Assembly: GCF_003131205.1 (NCBI RefSeq)
Contig: NZ_QFFY01000009.1
Span: forward strand, 174,240-238,239
Direction of reading: 5' to 3'
DNA: 64,000 bases
Source: Occallatibacter savannae
Lineage (GTDB): Bacteria; Acidobacteriota; Terriglobia; Terriglobales; Acidobacteriaceae
In this document: one piece after another, positions 1-10,071 of the stretch
How positions within the stretch are numbered: the stretch's first letter is position 1
Layout of the letters: each line of letters opens with the position of its first letter
Translations under genes and position numbers: made by a program
The notes under the pieces: generated by a model
Database searches by the model: none
Told to the model about the DNA's origin: nothing
Seen by the model: only the letters and a program-made list of their open reading frames with translations

Positions 1-1
1 T

Positions 2-3000
2 CTCTTCATCGCTGACAACAATCTGAATGCGGTTGTGGAGGTGACCCCAGCGGGCGTTCAGAACCAAATGAATTTCGGGCTGACATCGCAGCTTGGTGTT
101 GCCGTGGATACCGCTGGGAACTTGTTCGTCAGCTCCTTCAATGGCGGGGTAGTCGTGAAGGCTCCGGCCGGATGTACCAGTGCTGCATGCACCACGGTGG
201 TCTACACCGCAGCATCGGGACTTAGTCCGGTAGGTCTCGCGACGGATGCAGCGGGAGATCTTTTCGTCACGTCTGTTTCGTATCCGCCGGGCCTGATTCC
301 AGGGCAGGTGGTGAAGGTGCCGCCAGGTTGCACGAACACCAGTTGTCAGGTGCAAGTGGGTTCAGGATGGTCTGCCCCTGAAGCAGTCGCGGTTGATGCA
401 GCGGGCGATGTTTTTGTGGCCGATGAGGCGGTTCCAAAGATCGTGGAGGTGCCGGCCGGGTGTAACGATGCTTCGTGCCAAATCCCGTTGAGCAGTGCGC
501 TGGCTTATGGAATTGCAGTGGATACAAAGGGCGACGTCATCATTCCGGACCGCGGTCCATCCGATGCATACAACAATCAGGTTTTCGTTTTGGCCTCTTC
601 GCAGCCCCCGGCAGCACTGAGTTTTGCGATCACGAATGCCGGAAGTACGAGTGCAGATAGTCCCAAGGCTGTTACGCTGCAGAACGTCGGCAACCAGCCG
701 CTTCAAGGATCGCTGGCTTTGTCTGGCCTTGGCGCGAACTTCTCCGCAAGCGGGACATGCAACTCGTTCACGCTCGCTCCGGGAGCGGTCTGTTCCGAGG
801 GCTTCAGCTTCAGGCCGCAAACCACCGGATATTTCACCGGCACCGCATCCTTCAGCGACAACACCCTCAATCTCTCGTCGGCCGTTGTGCTGCAGCAGGT
901 GAGCATGACTGGCATCGGCGGTGTCAACGGCGTTGCGACCACCACGGCAGTTCCCAACGTGATTGGCCTGACCCAGGCCGCCGCGGGCACCGCACTTACG
1001 AACTCGGGCTTAACAGCGGGTTCGATCAGCACGGCCTCCAGCAGCGTGGTTCCCGCCGGAAGCGTCATCGCTTCGAATCCAGCCGCCGGTACGCAAGTCC
1101 TATTGAATTCCGCGGTGAAGCTCCAGGTCTCGAGCGGCCCGGGCCAGCCGCCCACACCGAATCCTCTGTCGCTGCTGAATAACTACTTCGTGACGGGTGA
1201 CTACGCGGCAGCGGGAGTGAACCTGCGTGGGGTAGCTGCGGCCAATGGCAGGGTGAGCGGAACTATCAACATCCCGGCGAGCACCGGCCCCGGAAGCGCC
1301 GGAGTCCCCACCGGTGCCGACCTGATTGACGGTTTCCTCTACTGGACCACGTTGGAGAGCTCCGCATCGCCTTCAGGCGCGAATGCCAGCTTTCTTGGAT
1401 ATCCCATCTCGGGGCAGCAGATCGGCAAAGACCTGCAGAACTACAATGACGGAACAGCAACCGGAACGTTGCGCGTGTATCGTGCCGACGTCAACACCTA
1501 CTTCCAGAACGGCGCGAACGGGATCCGCATCGGCAATGGCGGCTTCACGATTTCGCTGCCAGGCGTAGGCACCAACGGCGTGATTGCGAGCGAGGGCGCG
1601 AGCCTCGTCGTGATCTATCGCGTGCTCTCGCCGAACTTCCCATTGAAGGCCGTTGTTATCTACGACGGTGCGGCGATTCCCGCGTCCTCGACAACGCAAA
1701 CTGTGCAGGGATTCTACGATGTCGCCACATTCGGAAATGCGAACGCCGCGGTGACAACGCTCTATGTTGACTCAAGTGGCTGGAACAACGCGCCAAGCAG
1801 CTCTCTGTTCACACAGCGTGACCAGTTCAGCACGCCCCTCAACGCAGGCGTTGCGTATGGCGCCGTTATCGGGTCCGCAGCGCTCAACAATCCCGACAAT
1901 GACGGCATCCTCGCGGCATGGAAGAACGGTCCGGCAGCGAGCGACTTCCACGCGGGCGAGCCCGGCTACTACGACGTGAAGACCGGATTGTGGGTCGCGC
2001 TGCCCGGAGCGCAGGCGGGCCACAAAGACCTGTTCGTTCAGTTCGACTACATGTGCGGCAGCATTCTGTCGAATGGCTCGTGCGATCCTACTCAGGAGAA
2101 CCTCTTCCCCTCGCCCGACGCCAACGGCAACGATCCGCTCATGATGGTGCAGCAAGCGTTCTTCAACGCGGGAATCTACTTGCATCTGCAGGTAGGGAAT
2201 GCGATCGCCGAGGACAACTGCAAGACTGACCTACCCGGCCAACCCTGCCAGTTCCTTAACCAGCCCGGTGTTGTGGGCTGGAAGAACTCGCTCGAGTTCT
2301 CCAAAGTGTGGCCGCGCAATCTTGCTTCGTGCGCGTCGGGCGGCGACTGCTCGCCGCGCTTCGCCTACGGGCAGAAGGATAGCTACCACTACGTTCTCTT
2401 CGGGCACTCGCTCGCGATTCCCGCATGGAACTCGCGCTATGGATCGTTGGTCTCCATCAACTCCGTCGCGGGCGTGAGCGGACAGACCACGATCAAGACT
2501 ACGGATCGAGGCACCGGAATCAACAAGTGTCCGAGCCGCATCACCATTGCCGGTATCCAGGGCCAGCCAAACCTCAACGGCGTATACACCGCGACCTCCT
2601 GTCCGGATACTTCGACCATCATCGTCGCCACTCCTTCGAGCGTGACGACGAATTGGAGCTATCCGAACAACACGTTGCCTGAGCCCGTCATCGGCATCAC
2701 CTCGGGAACTGTGACGAGCATCTCCGGATACTCGGATCTGGGCGGCGCGGACTCCGCGGTCACTCTCGGCCTCTGGGAAACCTCCGGCCAGGACATGAGC
2801 AAGCGCGCCAACGTCATCGCGGGCACGCTCTTCCACGAACTCGGGCACACCATCGGCCTCGGTCACGGCGGCCTCTACTACAACCAGGGCAGCTACGTTC
2901 CGACGTTTGAAGCCAATTGCAAGCCGAACTACCAGAGCATCATGAATTACCTATTCCAGCTCGATGGAGTGGGACCGAACTCGGCGATTGCATTCTCAAA

Positions 3001-6000
3001 CCAGGAGCTGAGCATGCTCACGCAGTCGACTCTGGGCTCGACCACGAAGCTTCTGGGTCCCGCCAACGCTCCTGCGACGTTCCCCACGTCCACGTGGTAC
3101 GTACCCACAGCGCCGAGCACTGGAGCCAGCGCGGCGACGCTGCACTGCGACGGCACTCCGCTCGCCGGAGACGTAGGCTATCGCGTTACCGGACCCATCT
3201 CGCCGATCACGCCGGCCTGGGCCAACGGGCAGAACATCACCTTCGATGGGCAGCCGTATACGACGCTGCATGGATTCAACGACCTGATCAATATCGATCT
3301 GCGCCAGGTGGGCGCGACAGGCGGCCAGTTCGCTTCGCTTGCCAACGTGCTCTCGTTCGGCTCTTCGTACACGCCGCTCAACATCGCTCCGGGCGGAAGT
3401 GTGGCTGTCGGTCCGGGCGGAACGGTGACGCTGGGCGCGGGCGGCAACATCACGCTGGGTGCGGGCGGCAACGTGACGATCCCGAGCGGCGGCTCGATCG
3501 CGGGCGGCGGGACCATCACGTTGGGCACTGGCGGAAGCGCCACGGTAAACGGTGGCATTTCGGCTACGGGCACGTTCACGGCCGGCACGAACGGAGTGGT
3601 GGGATTGCCCATCGGCGGGACCGTCACGCTCGGTGGTGGCGGCACGATTACACTCGGCGCGGGCGGCACGGTGACGCTGGGCGGCGGTGGGACCGTAACA
3701 CTGGGCGCGGGCGGCACCATCACGCTCGGCGGTGGCGGAGCTTCCATCACGATTCCGGCGGGCGGCTCCTATACATTGCCGGCCGGTGGCGGAAGCATCC
3801 TCCTTGGCAATGGCGGCACGGTCACTCTTGGCGGTGGCGGCAATGTCACGCTTGGCGGCGGTGGCACCATCACGCTCGGTGCCGGCGGCACGGTTACGCT
3901 CGGAGCCGGCGGGAATGTCACGCTTGGCGCAGGGGGCACCGTGACGCTCGGCGGCGGAGGAACCGTCACGCTGGGTGCGGGCGGCAATGTCACCCTGGGC
4001 GCTGGCGGAACCATCACGCTTGGGGGCGGCGGCAATGTCACTCTGGGCGGCGGTGGCAACGTCACACTCGGCGGCGGTGGCACTGTGACACTGGGCGCCG
4101 GAGGTGACATCGCAATCGGAAGCGGCGGCAACGTCACCCTGGGCGCGGGTGGTACGGTCACGCTCGGAGCTGGCGGAAACATCACGCTGGGTGCCGGCGG
4201 CAATGTAACACTCGGCGGGGGCGGCAATGTCACCTTGGGCGGTGGCGGAACCATCACGCTCGGCGGTGGCGGAACGATCGTGATGAACGCTGCCGGCAAC
4301 GTGACACTCGGCGCGGGCGGCACCATCACCCTGGGCGGCGGCGGAACGGTCACACTGGGCGCAGGCGGTTCTTACCTCGTGCCGGCCGGCGGAACGATCA
4401 CCCTCGGCGCAGGCGGCAACGTCACCCTTGGTGCAGGAGGAAACGTAACGCTCGGCGGTGGTGGCACCGTGACGCTTGGCGCGGGTGGCAACATCACCCT
4501 CGGCGGTGGCGGCACAGTGACCCTTGGCGCTGGGGGAAACGTAACGCTGGGCGCAGGCGGCAATGTCACTCTTGGAGCCGGGGGCAACGTAACACTCGGT
4601 GCAGGCGGCAACATCACTCTCGGTGGCGGCGGCAACGTCACCCTGGGCGGTGGAGGTGTCTCCAACGCTGAGCTCGATTACGACTCCGCAAACTCCATCG
4701 TGCGTCCTCCGCCGTCGGCTACATACACCGTCCAGAATGCAGCCGTTCAGGTGAACTGGACCGCGCCGGCCTTCGGCGTTGTGCAGACGTACACCATTTC
4801 GCGCAGCGTCAATGGCGGTCCGGCCGTAGTCATTGGCAGCGTCAGCGGCGTCAACGGAAGCGCACCAGCGACGACATTTACGGACACGAATCCACCCACG
4901 TCGGGAACTGTGGTGTACACCATCGCCACCACGCTCGTTCCGGACCCAACCACGGGAACGCAACGGCAGAGCCCGCCGTCGCCACCAGCGGTGCTCACAA
5001 TCGATCAGACGATCCAGCTGGGTCCGCTGCCGAGTTCCGCAGTCCTGTCGACGACGCCCGTGAAGGTCTCAGCGACTGCACTCTCAAACGGCAGTCCGAA
5101 TAACCAGTTGGTCAGCTTTACGGCGACAGGCCCGTGTACGGCCGGTTCGTCAAGTATCACCTCGGGTGTGTCCTCAGCCGCGATCACTCTTACCGGCACC
5201 GGGACATGCACCATCACCGCTTCGCAGGCGGGCAACAGCACGGCCGTTCCAGTGGTACAGCCTGCGTACAACGCTGCCGATCCAGTCTCGGGTACGTTCA
5301 CGATTCTGCCGGCGGGCTCGAATCTCACTTCGCAGACCATCACCTTCCCGCAGGTGGCAAATACTCAGTACGGAAGCGCGCCGGTTCCGGTGAGCGCGAC
5401 AACAACCTCAGGCCTGCCGATCACGTTCAGCACCTCCTCGCCGCAGCAATGCAGCGTCAGCGGGAACAGCATCACGATTGTCGGTGCTGGAACGTGCGTT
5501 GTCACCGCCTCCCAGGCAGGGAATAGCACGTATAGCCCGGCCTCCCTCACGCAGAAGTTCAACATCGCTCCTGCACCTCTCACAGTGGCAGCGGGCAACA
5601 TCACGGTTCCGAACGGGCAGCCGATTCCATCGCTCGCGAACGACTACACGATTACGGGATTCGTGAACGGGGAGACCTCGGCGGTCTTGAACAACACCAG
5701 GCCGGCGATCTCCACCACTGCAACTTCGTCCAGCGCTCCCGGTACGTATCCCATCACGGTCTCCACCGGCACGCTGGCCGCGACGAATTACTCCTTCGTC
5801 TACGTCAACGCTACGCTCACCCTTGCAGCCCTGGTGCCCACTTCCGGAACCACCTGCAACGGAACGTACAGCGGCACGTTCAAGGGCAACCTCACCGTCA
5901 GCAAGGGACAGACGTGCACGTTCTATGGCGGAGGCACGACCGGCAGCATCACCGGTACAGGCGGCAACATCAACCTGATCGGCGCCACTGTTGGAAGTAG

Positions 6001-6469
6001 TCTTGTAATTCAAAGCGGCGGCGCATTCGCCTTCACGCAATCGACCATCAAGGGGAATCTCACGGTTCAGAGTATCCCGAAGAGCTCCACGGTGAACCAG
6101 GTCTGCGGCAGCACCATCACCGGCAGCGTGGTGTACCAGAGCAACAGCGCTCCACTCATCATCGGCTCGGGCACCACGTCGTGCGCGATGAACAGCATCG
6201 GCGGCAGCCTGAGTGTCTCCAGTAACCCAGCGCCGGTCACGATGAATGGAGATAAGGTCTCCGGCAGCATTCAGGTGCAGAGCAACGGCGGTGCGACAAC
6301 CATCAATGGAAACAGCGTGGGAGTCAGCATCCAGGACCAGAGCAATACGGGAGCGACGCAGATCTTCAACAACACGATCGTGAACGCCCTGCAATGCCAG
6401 TCCAACAGCGTGATCACCGGCGGCAACAACAAGGCGGCGGTCAAGCAAGGGCAGTGTGCGAAGTTCTAA
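2..6469 (+). CDS. Giant secreted multidomain metzincin-type protein with octapeptide repeats (5' partial)
   Basis: The reading frame is open to the left edge of the window, so the N-terminus and signal peptide are missing. Domains in order: NHL-like propeller repeats (to about 600), a choice-of-anchor-D-like Ig region (600-920), one PASTA domain (940-1135, PNVIGL start), and a metalloprotease-like region. That region has the metzincin zinc motif HELGHTIGLGH at 2834-2866 and a Met-turn-like SIMNY near 2935-2950. About fifty octapeptides of form GGG-T/N-V/I-TLG follow (3390-4660), then an FN3-like segment, Ig-like repeats, an MBG-type domain (5570-5825) and a C-terminal parallel-beta-like repeat region. 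It is presumably exported and cell-surface or extracellular. Zinc-protease activity is inferred from the motif; the octapeptide block should form a beta-solenoid. Substrate unknown. The gene is convergent with the downstream kinase gene. Confidence 0.85.
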   Translation, partial: LFIADNNLNAVVEVTPAGVQNQMNFGLTSQLGVAVDTAGNLFVSSFNGGVVVKAPAGCTSAACTTVVYTAASGLSPVGLATDAAGDLFVTSVSYPPGLIPGQVVKVPPGCTNTSCQVQVGSGWSAPEAVAVDAAGDVFVADEAVPKIVEVPAGCNDASCQIPLSSALAYGIAVDTKGDVIIPDRGPSDAYNNQVFVLASSQPPAALSFAITNAGSTSADSPKAVTLQNVGNQPLQGSLALSGLGANFSASGTCNSFTLAPGAVCSEGFSFRPQTTGYFTGTASFSDNTLNLSSAVVLQQVSMTGIGGVNGVATTTAVPNVIGLTQAAAGTALTNSGLTAGSISTASSSVVPAGSVIASNPAAGTQVLLNSAVKLQVSSGPGQPPTPNPLSLLNNYFVTGDYAAAGVNLRGVAAANGRVSGTINIPASTGPGSAGVPTGADLIDGFLYWTTLESSASPSGANASFLGYPISGQQIGKDLQNYNDGTATGTLRVYRADVNTYFQNGANGIRIGNGGFTISLPGVGTNGVIASEGASLVVIYRVLSPNFPLKAVVIYDGAAIPASSTTQTVQGFYDVATFGNANAAVTTLYVDSSGWNNAPSSSLFTQRDQFSTPLNAGVAYGAVIGSAALNNPDNDGILAAWKNGPAASDFHAGEPGYYDVKTGLWVALPGAQAGHKDLFVQFDYMCGSILSNGSCDPTQENLFPSPDANGNDPLMMVQQAFFNAGIYLHLQVGNAIAEDNCKTDLPGQPCQFLNQPGVVGWKNSLEFSKVWPRNLASCASGGDCSPRFAYGQKDSYHYVLFGHSLAIPAWNSRYGSLVSINSVAGVSGQTTIKTTDRGTGINKCPSRITIAGIQGQPNLNGVYTATSCPDTSTIIVATPSSVTTNWSYPNNTLPEPVIGITSGTVTSISGYSDLGGADSAVTLGLWETSGQDMSKRANVIAGTLFHELGHTIGLGHGGLYYNQGSYVPTFEANCKPNYQSIMNYLFQLDGVGPNSAIAFSNQELSMLTQSTLGSTTKLLGPANAPATFPTSTWYVPTAPSTGASAATLHCDGTPLAGDVGYRVTGPISPITPAWANGQNITFDGQPYTTLHGFNDLINIDLRQVGATGGQFASLANVLSFGSSYTPLNIAPGGSVAVGPGGTVTLGAGGNITLGAGGNVTIPSGGSIAGGGTITLGTGGSATVNGGISATGTFTAGTNGVVGLPIGGTVTLGGGGTITLGAGGTVTLGGGGTVTLGAGGTITLGGGGASITIPAGGSYTLPAGGGSILLGNGGTVTLGGGGNVTLGGGGTITLGAGGTVTLGAGGNVTLGAGGTVTLGGGGTVTLGAGGNVTLGAGGTITLGGGGNVTLGGGGNVTLGGGGTVTLGAGGDIAIGSGGNVTLGAGGTVTLGAGGNITLGAGGNVTLGGGGNVTLGGGGTITLGGGGTIVMNAAGNVTLGAGGTITLGGGGTVTLGAGGSYLVPAGGTITLGAGGNVTLGAGGNVTLGGGGTVTLGAGGNITLGGGGTVTLGAGGNVTLGAGGNVTLGAGGNVTLGAGGNITLGGGGNVTLGGGGVSNAELDYDSANSIVRPPPSATYTVQNAAVQVNWTAPAFGVVQTYTISRSVNGGPAVVIGSVSGVNGSAPATTFTDTNPPTSGTVVYTIATTLVPDPTTGTQRQSPPSPPAVLTIDQTIQLGPLPSSAVLSTTPVKVSATALSNGSPNNQLVSFTATGPCTAGSSSITSGVSSAAITLTGTGTCTITASQAGNSTAVPVVQPAYNAADPVSGTFTILPAGSNLTSQTITFPQVANTQYGSAPVPVSATTTSGLPITFSTSSPQQCSVSGNSITIVGAGTCVVTASQAGNSTYSPASLTQKFNIAPAPLTVAAGNITVPNGQPIPSLANDYTITGFVNGETSAVLNNTRPAISTTATSSSAPGTYPITVSTGTLAATNYSFVYVNATLTLAALVPTSGTTCNGTYSGTFKGNLTVSKGQTCTFYGGGTTGSITGTGGNINLIGATVGSSLVIQSGGAFAFTQSTIKGNLTVQSIPKSSTVNQVCGSTITGSVVYQSNSAPLIIGSGTTSCAMNSIGGSLSVSSNPAPVTMNGDKVSGSIQVQSNGGATTINGNSVGVSIQDQSNTGATQIFNNTIVNALQCQSNSVITGGNNKAAVKQGQCAKF

Positions 6470-6480
6470 GAAGTGGGGGT

Positions 6481-6505
6481 CCGGGCAGCCGAGTATGCTG
6501 CCCGG
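6481..6505. terminator. Hairpin between convergent genes
   Basis: A perfect 9-bp stem CCGGGCAGC / GCTGCCCGG with a 7-nt loop starts 12 nt after the stop of the giant secreted protein. It lies between two convergent genes. There is no T-run, so it is a candidate bidirectional or Rho-assisted terminator rather than a classical intrinsic one. Confidence 0.5.
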
Positions 6506-6634
6506 GCACCGTCGCACGAGATGCGCGCAGTGCAGCCGGAAGAATCCGCCAAGGCGGTCAGGCGATCAACAACGCTCAGCCTGACGAGGTGCCAGCCCTT
6601 ACGTCCACTCCGTAGTTGATATGTGGGAGATGAT

Positions 6635-9600
6635 CTAGTTGCCGAGCCGGTGACGGATATCGATGACGAGCGGGTCATCGGAGGATTGCCCGCGAATCGC
6701 GAGATAGTTGCGATAGAAGTCCGCGAACCCCGCGCTCTTCATTCCTTCACGCGCGCGGCCCTCGTAGTAGTAGAGCGGCGGGAAATAGGCGTAGGTCGGA
6801 ACGTTATCGTCGAACAGTTCGATGGCCTCGCCGCGCCGCTTCATGCACTGATCGAATTGCGCGTCGGCTTCGGTAAAGGCGCTGGCTTCGAGGTACGCCC
6901 GTCCGAGTTCAAATCTGCCGATCCAGGTGTCAAGCAGGCTGTTCGCCGCGGTGATCTGCCGGATGGCTTCGTTGGCGTCTTTCTTCTTCAGCGCGATCAG
7001 CCCTGCAACGATCTTCCCGTACGCCTGCGCCTCGTTCGGCAATGCCGAACTGAGAGAAGCAGCAAGCTTCTGCGCCTTCGGGATCGCTCCTGCATCCGCA
7101 TACGTGCTCGCGGCCAGGAACTGAATCTGCGCGAGCTGGCTTTGCGCCAGGGCCTTGTCGGCGTCGGCGATGGCAGCCGCGTGCTTGCCCTGCAACTCCT
7201 CGATATGCGCGAGCGCCACGTACTTACGCGCAGCACCGTCGTTGTTCTTCGCTGCGAGATCGGTTGCGGCGCCTTCTTTCAGGATCTTCTCCGCATCGGC
7301 GTGCCTGTCCTGATACGCAGCCAGATCGGCCAGGCCGTCCTGCGCCATCGATGTCATGACCGGGCCGAAGCTCGCGAGCTTTTGATATGAATCGCGCGCA
7401 TTGTCGACCTGTCCCTGTCCGATCTGAGCCTCGCCGAGCGTCAGGTATCCCTGCCATGCTTTTGGATTGATGGAGAGCGCCATGCGCGCTTCCTTTTCCC
7501 CGCCGGCAAAGTCTCCTGCAAACGCGCTGATGAACGCCAGGTTCAGCCGCGGGCCCACGCCCTTCGGCACGATCTCAACCGCGCGCTTGGCGGCTTCAAG
7601 AGCCTTCGGCGCATTGCGCAGTTGCGTGTAGCAGATGGAGAGGTTGTTCTGCCCCACGCGATCGGCCGGATACTTTGTGACCAGCCGCGTGTACTCCTGC
7701 ACGCAGTTCTGCCAGTCTCCGGCGACGCGATAGTAGAGGCCCCGATCGCGATACTGCTCGCGCTCCGTCATGTCCTCGACATACTGCATGGCCTGCTGCA
7801 TGTACTTGAGCGCCTCTTCGTGGCGGCCGAGGTTCTCGGCCATGGCCGCCATGCCGGTGTAGGCCCACGTGAGCTTCGGATCCAGATCCGCAGCCTTCTT
7901 GAATGAGTTGAACGCGTCCTGGAACTTGCCCGCAAACTGCTCTTCCGATGCGATGGACGCCTGATGCACAGCTTCGAGCGAGGCGGCTTTGAACCCGCCG
8001 CTGACCTCGGCGAACTGCACGGACTTCGGCGTAGAGTCACCCAGCGCTTTGCGGATAGGCGCTGCGAGTTGCGGAAGGCTCGTCAGGATCGCCTGCTTGT
8101 TTGCGACCTTGACCTCGGATCGCGCGATCTCTTTGCCGCTCACTGCGTCGAGAGCGACAGCAGAAATGTCGTACTCGTCGCCGCGCAGATTCACTTCACC
8201 GGTGATGATGGTGTTGACGTTCTGATTGACCGCCACGAGGCGAGCCGACTGTTCGTCGAGCTTTTCGGTGGGATGTGGAAGCTTCTCCGCCAACTTGCGC
8301 GCATCTCCGCGGCTGTAGAGGTTCACAAAACTCGCGCCTTCCAGGGCCACGCCGAGCATCGGCTCCAGCGAGTTGTCGAGAACCGGGTCTCCGGTGTGAT
8401 TGGTGAAGTCGCCGATCAGCACTGAAACCGGCCCGTGATCGACCGGCGCTGTCGCCTTGTGGCGGCTGAAAAAGAACCAGGAAGCTCCGGCGGCTGACGC
8501 TGCAATCACCGCGCCTGCAACAGCCGATCGCTGCCATGGCATTTCCTTCAGCCGGTTCATCTTGAGACGAACCGCGGACGCCTTTACCTTGCCGGTGGCC
8601 TTCCACGAGCGGAGATCGGCCTCAAGCTCTTCCAGTCGCTGATAACGATGCGCCGGATCTTTTTCAAGGCACTTGGCGATGATGTTGCTCAGCGTGCCGG
8701 GGATGTTCTTGTCGACCTCAGACAGCGGGACGGCGCGCTGCTGCGTCCGCTTGAGCAGGCTGGCCACCATGCTCTCGGCGCGAAACGGCATCGATCCGGT
8801 AAGCATCTCGTACCCGATCAGTCCAAGCGCAAAGATATCCGACCGCTGATCGAGATCCTTACCCAGCGCCTGCTCGGGCGACATGTAGTCGAGGGTTCCC
8901 ACAAGCGCGCCGGTCTGCGTCATGCCGTCGCTGCTGTCGATCATGCGCGCGAGGCCGAAGTCCATGACAACAACACGGCCCGTAGCGTCCTCGCGCATGA
9001 CGTTCTGGGGCTTTAGATCGCGATGCAGGATGCCGACTCCGTGTGCGGCCTCAAGCGCGAGACAGATCTGATGGAAGATATCGACTGCTTCACTAGCCGG
9101 GAGCTTTCCGCGCTCCTCAAGAATGCTGCGCAGATCGTGTCCCTCCACCAGTTCCATGGTCACGAAGCGCATTCCGGCGTCTTCTGACAAGTCGTAAAGG
9201 CGCACCACATTCCTGTGCGTCACCTTGTGCGACAGGCGCAATTCCTGTTTGAACCGGTCCACGATCGCCGCGTTGCGAGCGAGTTCGGGCTTGATGACCT
9301 TGAGCGCGACAAGCCGATCGAGTTCCAGATCCTTCGCCTTGTACACGGAGCCCATACCGCCGCTTCCGAGAACGCCGAGAATCTCATACCGGTTCGCCAG
9401 CACGTTCCCAGGCTGCAGTTCAGGCTCGTTGTCGACCCATGCCCGCGTTGCCTGCGTTCGCGCCGCCCTTGTTCCGCCTGAGGCTCCCGGCGAGTCCGAG
9501 CGGGACGGAGGCACCATGGTCTCGTCGAACCGTGCCGGCGGGATCATGGTCTGATCGGAAGGGGTGTCCGGAACCAGTGTGTCTCTGAAGCCAGAGCCGT

Positions 9601-9835
9601 CCGCAGAGTTGCTGAAGGCTACCGGCGAGCCTTGCGGCGCGGGCTTGTCACTTCCGGGACGTTTCGGGGTCTCTGCCATACCGGTACGGGGATCGTAGGC
9701 GAACGGACAAACTTCGAGCGGGAGGTCGCCCCGGGCTAGTTCTTTCAGCATATTACGTTTTCGAGCACCGGGTGACGCAAATCGGGCTACGTTCATTGGA
9801 ATGAGGTACATTCTCTTGCAAGTACGCCGCAGCAT
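6635..9835 (-). CDS. Transmembrane Ser/Thr protein kinase with TPR sensor region
   Basis: Hanks-type kinase of about 1066 aa. The kinase domain spans roughly residues 148-410, with a glycine loop GSGGMG, lysine in VALKVIK, catalytic loop HRDLKPQN, DFG and SPEQ. A single membrane helix follows (SAVAGAVIAASAAGASWFF). The extracytoplasmic half has a TolB/FlgO-like alpha/beta segment (VLIGDFTNHTGD) and then multiple TPR units. The N-terminal tail is proline-rich and holds near-repeats of TM-I/V-PP. The start at 9835 was chosen for the GGGAGG Shine-Dalgarno 4 nt upstream. Other in-frame starts exist at 9946, 9751 and 9679, so the N-terminus is uncertain. The gene is divergent from the carotenoid operon and convergent with the secreted protein. 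Ligand and substrates are unknown. Confidence 0.9.
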   Translation of the reverse strand: MLRRTCKRMYLIPMNVARFASPGARKRNMLKELARGDLPLEVCPFAYDPRTGMAETPKRPGSDKPAPQGSPVAFSNSADGSGFRDTLVPDTPSDQTMIPPARFDETMVPPSRSDSPGASGGTRAARTQATRAWVDNEPELQPGNVLANRYEILGVLGSGGMGSVYKAKDLELDRLVALKVIKPELARNAAIVDRFKQELRLSHKVTHRNVVRLYDLSEDAGMRFVTMELVEGHDLRSILEERGKLPASEAVDIFHQICLALEAAHGVGILHRDLKPQNVMREDATGRVVVMDFGLARMIDSSDGMTQTGALVGTLDYMSPEQALGKDLDQRSDIFALGLIGYEMLTGSMPFRAESMVASLLKRTQQRAVPLSEVDKNIPGTLSNIIAKCLEKDPAHRYQRLEELEADLRSWKATGKVKASAVRLKMNRLKEMPWQRSAVAGAVIAASAAGASWFFFSRHKATAPVDHGPVSVLIGDFTNHTGDPVLDNSLEPMLGVALEGASFVNLYSRGDARKLAEKLPHPTEKLDEQSARLVAVNQNVNTIITGEVNLRGDEYDISAVALDAVSGKEIARSEVKVANKQAILTSLPQLAAPIRKALGDSTPKSVQFAEVSGGFKAASLEAVHQASIASEEQFAGKFQDAFNSFKKAADLDPKLTWAYTGMAAMAENLGRHEEALKYMQQAMQYVEDMTEREQYRDRGLYYRVAGDWQNCVQEYTRLVTKYPADRVGQNNLSICYTQLRNAPKALEAAKRAVEIVPKGVGPRLNLAFISAFAGDFAGGEKEARMALSINPKAWQGYLTLGEAQIGQGQVDNARDSYQKLASFGPVMTSMAQDGLADLAAYQDRHADAEKILKEGAATDLAAKNNDGAARKYVALAHIEELQGKHAAAIADADKALAQSQLAQIQFLAASTYADAGAIPKAQKLAASLSSALPNEAQAYGKIVAGLIALKKKDANEAIRQITAANSLLDTWIGRFELGRAYLEASAFTEADAQFDQCMKRRGEAIELFDDNVPTYAYFPPLYYYEGRAREGMKSAGFADFYRNYLAIRGQSSDDPLVIDIRHRLGN

Positions 9836-10071
9836 CGCGCCTCCCGGTTGGCGCCGCGGGCGCTGATGTCCACGCCGAATCACGCCCAGTTGGGACAATC
9901 CTCCTCCCGATTTCCGGCTCGCGCAGACACCGTCAAAACCCGGCAATTTGGCGCTAAAATGCGTTGCACCGGCGAGATGTGCCTTTCAGTTCATCGAAAG
10001 CTGCGTCGCACTTGTTCAGGAAACCAAACAGCCAGTGGAAGCAACCAAGGCTTCCCACATAGAACCAAAGA

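Noticed and set aside
3390..4660. CRISPR-like regular repetition
   Set aside because: The period is 24 bp without spacers, and it is in-frame coding repetition.
2996..4963. 655-aa minus-strand frame and several 190-396-aa frames across the octapeptide block
   Set aside because: They are antisense or shifted readings of the glycine-rich repeat; low-complexity translations (PPAPSVTVPP, Arg/His-rich) with no domain, and the plus-strand frame has clear domains on both sides.
5408..6517. 369-aa minus-strand frame
   Set aside because: Antisense to the C-terminal domains of the giant secreted protein; no recognisable motif.
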